A DNA stretch of 64,000 bases from Agathobacter rectalis ATCC 33656 (GTDB taxonomy: Bacteria > Bacillota > Clostridia > Lachnospirales > Lachnospiraceae), in NCBI RefSeq assembly GCF_000020605.1, contig NC_012781.1:1302001-1366000 (forward strand), read 5' to 3'. The notes below the pieces were generated by a model that saw only the letters and a program-made list of their open reading frames with translations, was not told the origin of the DNA and did not search any database. Below are positions 24,067 to 32,140 of the stretch, piece after piece (within the stretch, counting starts at the first letter, position 1; the number at the start of each line of letters is the position of its first letter). A program made the position numbers and the translations under genes.

Positions 24067-25494
24067 ATGGAGAACAATTTCAAGTTTTACAATACACTCA
24101 CAAGACAGATTGATACTGTTGTTCCGCGTGTTGACGGCAAAATCGGCATGTATACATGTGGACCTACAGTTTACCATTTTGCACATATCGGAAATATCCG
24201 CTCATACATCATGGAGGATGTGCTTGAGAAGGCACTTCGCTATGTGGGCTATGATGTAAAGCGTGTCATGAATATCACTGATGTGGGACATCTCTCAAGC
24301 GACGGAGATACCGGAGAGGACAAGATGCTAAAGGGCGCAAAGCGTGAGCATAAGAGCGTCATGGAGGTGGCAAAGGAGTACACGGACGCCTTTTTCAAGG
24401 ATTTCACGGCTGTACACAACAGGATGCCTGATGTCGTAGAGCCTGCAACCAACTGTATTCCGGAATTCATCCATATGGTGGAGGTGCTTATCGAGAAGGG
24501 CTATGCCTATTTTGCCGGAGGCAATGTATATTTCGATACATCAAAGCTTGATGATTATTTTGTGTTCTCTTCAGCAGTAGAGAAGGAACAGCTTCAGGTT
24601 GGAGTGCGAGATGATGTCGAGGAGGATGTAAACAAGAAGAATAAAAATGATTTCGTACTCTGGTTTACACAGTCTAAGTTTGAGGACCAGGCTCTTAAAT
24701 GGGACAGCCCATGGGGCGTCGGATATCCGGGCTGGCATATAGAGTGCTCATGCATCAGCATGAAGCATCTCGGAGAGTACGTGGATATCCACTGTGGCGG
24801 TGTGGACAATATTTTCCCACATCACACCAATGAGATTGCACAGTCAGAGAGCTATCTGGGACACGACTGGTGCAAGTACTGGTTCCATGTCAATCACTTA
24901 AATGACAGAGCCGGCAAGATGAGCAAGTCGAAGGGGGCAATCCTCACAGTTTCGGTGCTTCAGGAGAAGGGCTACAATCCGCTTGCCTACAGATTCTTCT
25001 GCTTACAGTCACACTACAGAAAGCCTCTTGAGTTTTCGTTTGATGCGCTCGACAATGCAGTTGCGGCATACAATAAGATTGCAAAGCGTGTGGCAGAGCT
25101 TAAGGATGAGGGTGATATAGATGAGACAGCTTTTGCTGACTTTAAGAAGAAATTTACTGATGCAGTTTCAAATGATCTGAATACATCAATGGCTATAACC
25201 ATAGTGTATGATGTGCTTAAGGCTGATATCTCAGACAGGACAAAGCTTGCACTTATCGATGACTTTGAGCAGGTACTTGATCTGGGACTTAGGGAATCAG
25301 GAAAGGCCTTACTTGAGGCATCGTCATCTGTAGACAGTGAGCTTGAGGCATTTATCAATGATAAAATTGCAGAGCGTGCAGCCGCTAAAAAGGCAAAGGA
25401 TTTTGCGACAGCCGATGCCATAAGAGATGAGCTTCTGGCAAGGGGGGTTGCCATAAAGGATACCAGAGAGGGAGTAAAATGGGAGCTTGTATAG
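24067..25494 (+). CDS. cysS: Cysteinyl-tRNA synthetase
   Basis: A 475-residue class I aminoacyl-tRNA synthetase that charges tRNA-Cys. The catalytic fold has CGPTVYHFAHIGNIRSY (~31-47), where HIGN stands for HIGH, zinc-binding residues including the Cys in CGPTVY and those of HIECSCISMKHLGEYVDIHCGGVD, and the KMSKS loop GKMSKSKG (~275). The C-terminal anticodon-binding helical domain contains AFADFKKKFTDAVSNDLNTS and ends in KDTREGVKWEL, typical of the family. AAAGGAG precedes the ATG. It begins the conserved cysS-mrnC-rlmB-sigH block of Firmicutes, and mrnC begins 1 bp after its stop codon. Confidence 0.98.
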   Translation: MENNFKFYNTLTRQIDTVVPRVDGKIGMYTCGPTVYHFAHIGNIRSYIMEDVLEKALRYVGYDVKRVMNITDVGHLSSDGDTGEDKMLKGAKREHKSVMEVAKEYTDAFFKDFTAVHNRMPDVVEPATNCIPEFIHMVEVLIEKGYAYFAGGNVYFDTSKLDDYFVFSSAVEKEQLQVGVRDDVEEDVNKKNKNDFVLWFTQSKFEDQALKWDSPWGVGYPGWHIECSCISMKHLGEYVDIHCGGVDNIFPHHTNEIAQSESYLGHDWCKYWFHVNHLNDRAGKMSKSKGAILTVSVLQEKGYNPLAYRFFCLQSHYRKPLEFSFDALDNAVAAYNKIAKRVAELKDEGDIDETAFADFKKKFTDAVSNDLNTSMAITIVYDVLKADISDRTKLALIDDFEQVLDLGLRESGKALLEASSSVDSELEAFINDKIAERAAAKKAKDFATADAIRDELLARGVAIKDTREGVKWELV

Positions 25495-25495
25495 T

Positions 25496-25924
25496 ATGAA
25501 GATAGACTCATATATTAAGGAACAGTTTGGAATAAAGGACGTTGATATAAGGACATACTCGCCGCTTACACTTGCATATATCGGTGATGGCATATTTGAT
25601 ATTGTCATCCGCTCAGTTGTGGTGGGAAAAGGCAATACAAAGGCAAATCTGCTTCATAAGCACACAAGTAATATAGTAAAGGCACATACGCAGGCTCTCA
25701 TGATAGAGGCACTTTTACCTCATCTGACAGAGGAGGAGAGTGATGTGTATCACAGGGGGCGCAATGCCAAGTCGCCTTCCATGGCAAAAAACGCTACAAT
25801 GGCTGATTACAGGAAGGCTACAGGGCTTGAGGCGGTCATGGGCTATCTTTATCTGAAGGATGATTTTGAGAGGGTTGTTTCACTCACTAAGCTTGGAGTG
25901 GAGCTTTTAGGAATTGAAATATAG
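25496..25924 (+). CDS. mrnC: Mini-ribonuclease 3
   Basis: A 142-residue RNase III-like catalytic domain without a dsRNA-binding domain; Mini-III matures the ends of 23S rRNA in Firmicutes. Diagnostic motifs are LAYIGDGIFDIVIR (~26-39), where the catalytic acidic residues lie, and the block HRGRNAKSPSMAKNATMADYRKATGLEAVMGYLYL (split here: HRGRNAK at ~86 and ATGLEAVMGYLYL at ~106). The frame opens at a TTG at 25487 within cysS, but GGGAGC lies ~9 bp before the ATG at 25496, which is chosen. Its place between cysS and rlmB is as in Bacillus. Confidence 0.93.
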   Translation: MKIDSYIKEQFGIKDVDIRTYSPLTLAYIGDGIFDIVIRSVVVGKGNTKANLLHKHTSNIVKAHTQALMIEALLPHLTEEESDVYHRGRNAKSPSMAKNATMADYRKATGLEAVMGYLYLKDDFERVVSLTKLGVELLGIEI

Positions 25925-25943
25925 CACAAAATAAGAGGAAAAT

Positions 25944-26711
25944 ATGGATAACAACAATAAAGAAAAATTTCATGAGAATTATATAGAGGGCAGAAATGCT
26001 GTGCTGGAGGCTTTCCGTTCGGGAAAGACAATAGACAAGCTTTTTGTGCTTGACGGCTGTCAGGACGGACCAATAAAGTCAATCACAAGAGAGGCCAGAA
26101 AGCATGATGCAATCATAAACTATGTTGCAAAGGAAAGACTTGATCAGATGTCTGAGACAGGCAAGCATCAGGGTGTCATTGCAGTTTCAGCAGCATATGA
26201 GTATGCCGAGGTTTCGGACATACTGGAAAATGCCGAAAGGAAGGGCGAGCCGCCTTTTATCATCATACTTGACGGTATAGAGGATCCACACAATCTTGGC
26301 GCAATAATCCGTACCGCAAATCAGGCGGGTGCACATGGCATCATCATACCAAAAAGGCGTGCAGTGGGACTTACCCCTACAGTGGCAAAGACGTCTGCAG
26401 GTGCGATAAACTATACACCTGTTGCCAAGGTTACCAATATCTCAAATACCATAAAGGAGCTTAAGGAAAAGGGTATGTGGTTTGTATGTGCTGATATGGG
26501 TGGCACTACAATGTATGACTTAAACCTCACAGGTCCTATAGGTCTTGTCATAGGCAATGAGGGTGACGGAGTCAGCAAGCTTGTAAAGGAAAACTGTGAT
26601 ATGACAGCTTCTATTCCTATGGTGGGCGATATTGACTCACTGAACGCATCGGTTGCGACAGGCGTGCTTGCATATGAGATAGTCAGACAGAGACTTAAGA
26701 GTGGAAAGTAG
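25944..26711 (+). CDS. rlmB: 23S rRNA 2'-O-methyltransferase, TrmH/RlmB family
   Basis: A 255-residue SPOUT methyltransferase that uses SAM to methylate the 2'-hydroxyl of a 23S rRNA guanosine. A small N-terminal substrate-binding domain (EGRNAVLEAFRSG, ~13-25) is followed by the knotted catalytic domain. Motif 1 is DGIEDPHNLGAIIRTANQAG (~107-126), motif 2 is GLVIGNEGDGVS (~203-214), and motif 3 is IPMVGDIDSLNASVATGVLAYE (~224-245), split by the conserved SLNASVA. AGAGGAA precedes the ATG. The gene context (mrnC upstream, sigH downstream) supports RlmB rather than another TrmH paralogue. Confidence 0.94.
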   Translation: MDNNNKEKFHENYIEGRNAVLEAFRSGKTIDKLFVLDGCQDGPIKSITREARKHDAIINYVAKERLDQMSETGKHQGVIAVSAAYEYAEVSDILENAERKGEPPFIIILDGIEDPHNLGAIIRTANQAGAHGIIIPKRRAVGLTPTVAKTSAGAINYTPVAKVTNISNTIKELKEKGMWFVCADMGGTTMYDLNLTGPIGLVIGNEGDGVSKLVKENCDMTASIPMVGDIDSLNASVATGVLAYEIVRQRLKSGK

Positions 26712-26774
26712 ATTGCATGTCGCTGGATGAGTGGTGTATTATGAATTGTATATTTATAGAATAGGAAGCATATA

Positions 26775-27380
26775 GTGGAAGATTACAGCGCATATACGGA
26801 TGAAGAGCTTATTATGAGGATTCATAATGACAAAAATGACCATGGTGACAACAATGAAATCATGGACTATATATTGGAAAAGTATAAGCCGCTTGTGCGT
26901 AAAAAGACGAATGCACTCTACCTGATAGGCGGTGAGAATGATGACCTTATTCAGGAGGGCATGATTGGCCTGTTTAAAGCGGTCAGAGACTATAAGAGCG
27001 ACAAGGAAGCATCTTTCTACAGTTTTGCACAGCTATGCATCACAAGGCAGCTTAGCTCGGCGCTTGAGGCTTCAAACCGAAAGAAACATATGCCGCTTAA
27101 CACATATATATCCTTTTCGCAGAGTGACAGTGATGGTACAGAGTTTGAGGAAATGTTGCAAGATGATATTGCAAGTCCTGAGCAGCTTCTCATAGAGAAG
27201 GAAAAATTTAAGGAATTTAAGGAACAATTGTGGAATAAACTGAGTAATATGGAGAAAAAAGTGCTACAATTGTATCTGGAAGGAAATAATTATACATCGA
27301 TAGCGCATATGCTTGGAAAATCAGACAAATCAATTGACAATGCACTATCCCGTATCAGACAAAAGCTAAAAAGAAAGTAG
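26775..27380 (+). CDS. sigH: RNA polymerase sigma-H factor
   Basis: A 201-residue sigma-70 family factor of the SigH/Spo0H type, which in Firmicutes drives early sporulation and stationary-phase genes. Region 2 contains DDLIQEGMIGLFKAVRDY (~59-76) and the SigH hallmark NRKKHMPLN (~108-116). Region 4 contains the helix-turn-helix NYTSIAHMLGKSDKSIDNALSRIR. It starts at GTG (26775), with AGGAAG 6 bp upstream. The Bacillus gene rae1/yacP, normally between rlmB and sigH, is absent: only 63 bp separate them. mecA follows 12 bp after its stop. Confidence 0.93.
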   Translation: MEDYSAYTDEELIMRIHNDKNDHGDNNEIMDYILEKYKPLVRKKTNALYLIGGENDDLIQEGMIGLFKAVRDYKSDKEASFYSFAQLCITRQLSSALEASNRKKHMPLNTYISFSQSDSDGTEFEEMLQDDIASPEQLLIEKEKFKEFKEQLWNKLSNMEKKVLQLYLEGNNYTSIAHMLGKSDKSIDNALSRIRQKLKRK

Positions 27381-27392
27381 GTGAAGCTTGTT

Positions 27393-28049
27393 ATGGAGTT
27401 TTCAAGAATAGGTGAACACACTATAAAATGTGTTATTTCAGAAGAAGAAATATATGATCTGGGATATACAATGGATGAAATTATGAGCAATGGCGAGCGC
27501 ACCCAGGAATTCATGAACCAGATATTTGACATGGCTTCAGAAGAGTTTGGAACTGATTTTAATTCGGGAATCAAGACTGTGAGAGCAGATTTTTTGGCGG
27601 ATCACACACTTTCTCTGACATTTTCTGAACATCCTGCTACTGAGGGCATGATGGAGCATCTTAAGGATATCGTTAATGGATTGCTTAATTCGCTGCCGGC
27701 TGAGGCTGCAGAGAATGAGAAAAATAAAAAAGGCAGGACAACTGCAAAAAAGCAGGATATGGTGTCTGTTGTAATGTTCATTTTTGAAAAATTTGATGTG
27801 GCTGTCAGATTTGCAAAGATGATTAAAGGACTGCCAATGCCATTCTCACAGCTTTTTAAGTTTGAGGGAGAGTACTTTATGAGCATGGATTTATCGGGCT
27901 ATGATGAGCATGAGCTTGAAAAGATGTCTGTCATAGCAGATGAGTATGCAGATGATATCATTGCAGGGGCTGACAAAAGGGCTTTTCTTATGGAGCATGC
28001 AAAGGTTATTCTTGATGACAAGGCTATTGAGAGTCTTGCGCAGCTGTGA
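27393..28049 (+). CDS. mecA: MecA-type ClpC adaptor protein
   Basis: A 218-residue adaptor that delivers substrates to the ClpCP protease. The N-terminal domain begins MEFSRIGEHTIKCVISEEEI, equivalent to the substrate-binding domain of Bacillus MecA. A lysine-rich linker (~residues 105-120) is followed by the C-terminal ClpC-binding domain with VVMFIFEKFDVAVRFAKMI and YFMSMDL. A GTG opens the frame at 27381 immediately after sigH, but AGGTG lies 9 bp before the ATG at 27393, and family N-termini match that start. It sits downstream of sigH in one operon and ends at a strong terminator. Confidence 0.87.
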   Translation: MEFSRIGEHTIKCVISEEEIYDLGYTMDEIMSNGERTQEFMNQIFDMASEEFGTDFNSGIKTVRADFLADHTLSLTFSEHPATEGMMEHLKDIVNGLLNSLPAEAAENEKNKKGRTTAKKQDMVSVVMFIFEKFDVAVRFAKMIKGLPMPFSQLFKFEGEYFMSMDLSGYDEHELEKMSVIADEYADDIIAGADKRAFLMEHAKVILDDKAIESLAQL

Positions 28050-28079
28050 AGGTACTGAACAGTTACAAAAATATAATAA

Positions 28080-28118
28080 AACAAGGTCTGTCAGCTATAC
28101 TGACAGACCTTGTTTTAT
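28080..28118. terminator. Bidirectional terminator between mecA and cheY
   Basis: A perfect 15-bp stem, AACAAGGTCTGTCAG (28080-28094) with its complement at 28100-28114, and a 5-nt loop. T residues follow on the plus strand and A residues precede it, so it can stop both converging operons. Confidence 0.93.
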
Positions 28119-28127
28119 ATGTAAATA

Positions 28128-28487
28128 TTATCCAAGTACTTTTCTGATTGACTCGATAACACGGTCAGCCTGAAATGGCTTAACGATGAAATCCTTGGCA
28201 CCTGACTGGATAGCGTCAATAACCATAGACTGCTGTCCCATAGCAGAGCACATAACGCATGTAGCATTTGGGTCAGCTGCTTTAATTTCCTTTAAAGCCT
28301 GGATGCCATCCTTATTTGGCATAGTGATGTCAAGTGTTACAAGATCAGGCTTGAGCTCATTGTACTTTGCAACTGCCTCATTTCCGTCAGCAGCCTCGCC
28401 TGCAATCTCGAATCCACCCTTTGTAAGGATATCCTTCAGCATCATTCTCATAAATGCTGCATCATCAACTATTAAAATTCTAGCCAT
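28128..28487 (-). CDS. cheY: Chemotaxis response regulator CheY
   Basis: A 119-residue single receiver domain that, when phosphorylated by CheA, binds the flagellar switch. It has the Asp pair in ILIVDDAAFMR (Asp8, Asp9 of the acidic pocket), the phospho-acceptor Asp in LVTLDITMPNKDG (~residue 53), the Thr/Ser position in VMCSAMGQQ, and the conserved Lys in FIVKPF. It has no output domain. AGGAGG lies before the ATG. It is 4 bp downstream of a CheC/FliY-like gene and in the same operon, so phosphorylated CheY is a likely substrate of that protein. Codon use indicates good expression. Confidence 0.92.
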   Translation of the reverse strand: MARILIVDDAAFMRMMLKDILTKGGFEIAGEAADGNEAVAKYNELKPDLVTLDITMPNKDGIQALKEIKAADPNATCVMCSAMGQQSMVIDAIQSGAKDFIVKPFQADRVIESIRKVLG

Positions 28488-28491
28488 TTTG

Positions 28492-29070
28492 TTAAACCTC
28501 CTGTTTGATAATCTGTTTTACTATGCTTATTGGATACAACTGTAAGAGATCACTGTCTATTAAATCTCCAACAGTCAGCCTGAATGTCACCTTGACAATA
28601 TCTGTTCCGTTACACAACTCGTCCGGTATATCAAAGGTCTTCTGATAACTTGAATTGATAAGCGGAAAACCTATGTCGGTTGGCTCGTTTAAGAGCGAAG
28701 ACATTGATGTAGCTATTGTACCACACATCTGGTTCATAGCCTCCGATATGGCGGAAAGTGTGATTTCATCAAGTGTCATATCAGAAACATTACTTCCGTT
28801 GCCTCCCATCATGAGATTGGCAATAACCAATGCATCATTTAATTTTATAATAAGTAGGTTGGTTCCGTCAAGTCCTTTTGTGTAAGGAACCTTAATTAAA
28901 ATTCGATCATCATGATCGAGAGCATCCTCTTTTTTCAAAACCTCTACAATCGGAGTCGTAATATTTGTCGGTTTTTGTAGAATCATGCTCAGTGTTGTGG
29001 CTGCATTGCCTATGCAGATATTGGCTACTTCGCCTATGATATCGGCATTTTCCCGAGATATATTTTGCAT
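28492..29070 (-). CDS. CheC/FliY-N-like CheY phosphatase
   Basis: A 192-residue protein of the CheC/CheX/FliY family, which dephosphorylates CheY. Both active helices are present: IGEVANICIGNAATTLS (with E-x-x-N) and ISEAMNQMCGTIATSMS (with E-x-x-N), each followed by the expected Pro. There is no SpoA (FliN-like) domain, so it is CheC or a truncated FliY rather than a full switch protein. The frame can be read from 29112, but GGAGG lies 8 bp before the ATG at 29070, and the promoter start point is expected near 29108, so the longer start is unlikely. The cheY gene follows 4 bp later. Confidence 0.85.
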   Translation of the reverse strand: MQNISRENADIIGEVANICIGNAATTLSMILQKPTNITTPIVEVLKKEDALDHDDRILIKVPYTKGLDGTNLLIIKLNDALVIANLMMGGNGSNVSDMTLDEITLSAISEAMNQMCGTIATSMSSLLNEPTDIGFPLINSSYQKTFDIPDELCNGTDIVKVTFRLTVGDLIDSDLLQLYPISIVKQIIKQEV

Positions 29071-29114
29071 TATTTTATCCTCCATATGACTGTGGTACCT
29101 ATTTCCTAACATAT

Positions 29115-29142
29115 ATTATATCAGAGTTTTTAAAAATATCAA
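29115..29142 (-). promoter_or_regulatory. Promoter of the cheC-like/cheY operon
   Basis: Read on the minus strand: TTGATA (29142-29137), a 16-bp spacer and a perfect TATAAT (29120-29115). It resembles a sigma-A promoter; no sigma-D (flagellar) element is evident. Confidence 0.65.
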
Positions 29143-29200
29143 AGGAAATGTTTAATTTTTTTGAATTTATGTTAAAATAGTTTCAAAAGGAGATTACAAT

Positions 29201-31108
29201 ATGGGTGAAACAGAATATTCAGAAGCATTAAAGCTGGGAAAAAAAGAATACAGGGCAAGGATAGCTAAAGGACAGTTTCCTTATCTGCCAGTGCTTGATG
29301 AAATCTTATCAGAGGCAGATATTCAGACAGAGCAGAATATGGGGCTGGTTCATGTGCCTTTGGATTTCGTTGTAGGAACAAGCACCATGGGAAGGACATA
29401 TTCATTTGCGGCAAATTTTATGCCGATATTGGACTGGGAAACCGAATTTGCAGTGAAGTGGTCTAATCTGTCAGATGCACAGATGAATGAGGGAATCAGA
29501 GATCCAATCAAGGCATTTGAGTACATGAACAGGTATTATGTGCTTGAGGGCAATAAGAGGGTCAGTGTACTCAAGTACTTCAACGCCGTTTCGATTCCTG
29601 CAATTGTGACCAGAAAGATTCCAAAGCTGTCGGATGATTATGATGTGAGGCTTTATTATGAGTATATGAAGTTCAATGAAATCACGGGGCTTTGCTCGGT
29701 GGAGTTTACGAAGCTGGGCAATGCTGATAAGCTTCTTTCGCTTGTTGGAAAAGAGGGCAGATGGGATGATGAGACCAAGGAAAAATTTGCCAAGGTAATG
29801 TTTGATTTTTCAAAGGTCTATAATTTCCGCGGTGGTGACAGGCTGGACATTAAGCTGGGTGATGCTATTACAGTATTTATGGAGGTCTTTGGCATGGATG
29901 CCATGCTTGAGATGTCTGAGAATGATTACAACAAAAACGTCATCAATACATGGAAGGAGTTTGCAGCAGAAGGGGAAAAGCACAAGATAAATCTGGTGCT
30001 GGATCCGAAAAAGGTGCAGACCAAAAAGAGTCTGCTCAATTATCTGATTCCTCAGACACCGAAGAAGCTTAAGGTGGTATTTTTGTATCCGAGAGAGCCA
30101 AAGACATCTGCATGGCTGTATTCGCATGAGCTTGGGCGTATGTATCTTGATGAAACCTTTTCAGACAAACTGGAGACAGAATATGTGGCAGGTGTAGATG
30201 AGAACAATGTGGAGCAGGTGCTTGAAGATATCATAAAGTCCGGTGCCGATATAGTTTTTTGTGTGGGACCGCAGATGATGCCAAACAGCTTAAAGGTGGC
30301 TGTTGAGCATCCGGAGGTTTATATACTCAACTGTTCGCTGAATGCGCCTCATCCTTATATCAGAACATACTATGGACGTATGTATGAGGCAAAGTTTCTC
30401 GCAGGAATGATAGCAGGAGCTGTCACAGACAATGAAAGGGTTGCATATATTGCAGACTACCCGATATATGGCATGATTGCCAATATCAACGCGTTTGCTC
30501 TGGGAGTTGCAAGTGTGAATCCAAGGGCAAAGGTATATCTGGCATGGTCAAAGACAAAGGATTATGACAGGAATAAATTCCTTACAGAAAATGACCTGCA
30601 TTATGTGTCGGATCAGGATATTATCACTCCGAATGACGCGTCCAGATATTTTGGCCTGTATAAGCTGCAGGATGGACAGGCATTAAACCTTGCCATGCCT
30701 ATATGGAACTGGGGAGTGTTTTATGAGAAGCTTTTGCAGAGCGTACTTGCAGGCTCCTACAAGGCTGAAGGGCAGGAACAGGTTAAGGCACTTAATTACT
30801 GGTGGGGCATGTCTGCAGGTGTTATTGACCTGATTTGTTCAAAGCATGTACCTTATGGAGTGAAAAGGCTTGCGGATCATTTAAAGAGCGATATCACAAA
30901 GGGTGAGGTTGTGCCGTTCTTTGGACAGATATATAATCAGAAGGGAGAGCTTAAAAACAAAGGTGAGCACGAGATGAAACCGTCTGATATCATGAAAATG
31001 GACTGGCTTGTAGATAATGTTGTAGGTAGTATTCCGCCTATGAGTGAGTTTGTTGACAATGCAAAGATGGTGGTTGAACTAAAGGGTGTAGAGGAAAATA
31101 AACTGTAA
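29201..31108 (+). CDS. Cytoplasmic ParB-like/BMP-domain protein
   Basis: A 635-residue protein with no signal peptide, lipobox or membrane helix. Residues ~45-145 resemble a ParB/sulfiredoxin-like module (PLDFVVGTSTMGRTYSFA, then YYVLEGNKRVSVLKYF). Residues ~285-590 resemble the BMP/PnrA family, whose known members are lipoproteins that bind nucleosides for ABC transport (LKVVFLYPREP, SHELGRMYLDE, YEAKFLAGMIAGAV, ASVNPRAKVYLAWS). A cytoplasmic ligand-binding domain implies sensing rather than transport. AAAGGAG precedes the ATG. Its stop codon overlaps the start of the phosphoesterase gene (TAATG), so the two are made together. Nucleoside is the best ligand guess; the function is undetermined. 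Confidence 0.72.
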   Translation: MGETEYSEALKLGKKEYRARIAKGQFPYLPVLDEILSEADIQTEQNMGLVHVPLDFVVGTSTMGRTYSFAANFMPILDWETEFAVKWSNLSDAQMNEGIRDPIKAFEYMNRYYVLEGNKRVSVLKYFNAVSIPAIVTRKIPKLSDDYDVRLYYEYMKFNEITGLCSVEFTKLGNADKLLSLVGKEGRWDDETKEKFAKVMFDFSKVYNFRGGDRLDIKLGDAITVFMEVFGMDAMLEMSENDYNKNVINTWKEFAAEGEKHKINLVLDPKKVQTKKSLLNYLIPQTPKKLKVVFLYPREPKTSAWLYSHELGRMYLDETFSDKLETEYVAGVDENNVEQVLEDIIKSGADIVFCVGPQMMPNSLKVAVEHPEVYILNCSLNAPHPYIRTYYGRMYEAKFLAGMIAGAVTDNERVAYIADYPIYGMIANINAFALGVASVNPRAKVYLAWSKTKDYDRNKFLTENDLHYVSDQDIITPNDASRYFGLYKLQDGQALNLAMPIWNWGVFYEKLLQSVLAGSYKAEGQEQVKALNYWWGMSAGVIDLICSKHVPYGVKRLADHLKSDITKGEVVPFFGQIYNQKGELKNKGEHEMKPSDIMKMDWLVDNVVGSIPPMSEFVDNAKMVVELKGVEENKL

Positions 31109-31698
31109 TGAAGATACTATTCTTAGCTGATGAAGAGTCGAAAATGTACTGGGAATACTTTAAGAAAGAGGATTTTAAAGGAATTGATATTATTGTATCA
31201 TGTGGAGACTTAAACCCGAGCTATCTGTCCTTTCTGACAACGATGGTTGGAGTCCCTCTTTTGTATGTGCATGGCAATCACGATGACAAATACAATGTAA
31301 AGCCGCCGGAAGGCTGCATATGCATTGAGGATGAGATTTACGAATATGAGGGTGTACGGTTTCTTGGCCTGGGAGGCTCAAACCGTTATAAACCGGGAGA
31401 AAATCAGTATACTCAGAAGGAGATGACAAAGCGTGTTAAGAAGCTGTGGTGGAAGCTTAAACGTAAAAACGGCTTTGATGTGCTTGTCACCCATTCGCCG
31501 GCAAAGGGACTGCATGATGGTGAGGATACATGTCATACAGGCTTTGATGTGTTTAACAGGCTTATTGAGCAGTATAAGCCAAGGTATTTTGTGCATGGAC
31601 ATGTTCATATGAGTTACGGCAGGCAGTTTGTCAGGCTTGACAAGGTGGGAGAAACTACTGTTATCAATGCATACGAGAAATATATTGTTGAAATATAG
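31108..31698 (+). CDS. Calcineurin-like metallophosphoesterase
   Basis: A 196-residue cytoplasmic phosphoesterase with a dinuclear metal site. Motifs are the opening MKILFLADEES, in which the usual D-x-H has Glu in place of His, then SCGDLNP (~31-37), GNHDD (~56-60), VTHSP (~124-128) and HGHVH (~164-168). The last four are standard, so catalysis is plausible, with an altered first metal-binding motif. It starts on the last base of the preceding ParB-like/BMP gene's stop (TAATG) and so is translationally coupled. Substrates of such small enzymes range from cyclic nucleotides to phosphoproteins; the partner suggests a nucleoside-related phosphate, which is inference. Confidence 0.85.
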   Translation: MKILFLADEESKMYWEYFKKEDFKGIDIIVSCGDLNPSYLSFLTTMVGVPLLYVHGNHDDKYNVKPPEGCICIEDEIYEYEGVRFLGLGGSNRYKPGENQYTQKEMTKRVKKLWWKLKRKNGFDVLVTHSPAKGLHDGEDTCHTGFDVFNRLIEQYKPRYFVHGHVHMSYGRQFVRLDKVGETTVINAYEKYIVEI

Positions 31699-31795
31699 AA
31701 TATTTCTGCCGGATTAAGAGTTTGTTTGTAGATATTTACCAAATTTAAGAAAATATTTATCACATGGCTATATTTAGGACACAATTAAGTGTTAC

Positions 31796-31952
31796 TATAA
31801 TATCATCAAAAGGAGCTGTTGTATTTCAACTATGTGTTGGGGTACACTCAGTTCCGACTAAAAATTATTCATGTGCACAGAATTGACGTCGCATATGCTT
31901 TTCCTCATATACATTGAATGCCACAGGCTTTATGTCTGTGGCATTCAATATA
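31796..31952 (+). other. Possible small RNA or micro-ORF locus
   Basis: A perfect TATAAT (31796-31801), with a TTAGGA -35-like hexamer 16 bp before it, lies in a region without an annotated gene. About 110 bp later there is a 13-bp perfect hairpin, TTGAATGCCACAG (31913-31925) with its complement (31936-31948). AGGAG at 31811 is followed by a TTG that opens a 32-codon frame, but no family is recognisable. The hairpin lacks a T tract. The rest of 31699-31975 shows nothing else I can name. Confidence 0.35.
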
Positions 31953-31975
31953 TAAAATAACTATTTCTTTAAATA

Positions 31976-32047
31976 AGCTGATGACGGGAATTGAACCCGT
32001 GACCCCTTCCTTACCAAGGAAGTGCTCTACCTCTGAGCCACATCAGC
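31976..32047 (-). tRNA. tRNA-Thr (anticodon GGT)
   Basis: A 72-nt cloverleaf on the minus strand. The acceptor GCTGATG pairs with CATCAGC, the D-arm is GCTCAGAGGTAGAGC, the anticodon stem-loop is CTTCC-TTGGTAA-GGAAG, and the T-arm is CGGGTTCAATTCCCG. CCA is not encoded. Confidence 0.95.
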
Positions 32048-32140
32048 AACTATCAACTTGCTAAGTTTACTATATACATCAGCATTTGTCAAGCCACTTT
32101 GAATTAAAATATAATTTTATGTGAGTCAGAATACAATTTA

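Noticed and set aside
29070-29112. A longer N-terminus for the CheC-like protein starting at 29112.
   Set aside because: The -10 box at 29115-29120 puts the transcript start around 29108, and the only good ribosome binding site precedes 29070.
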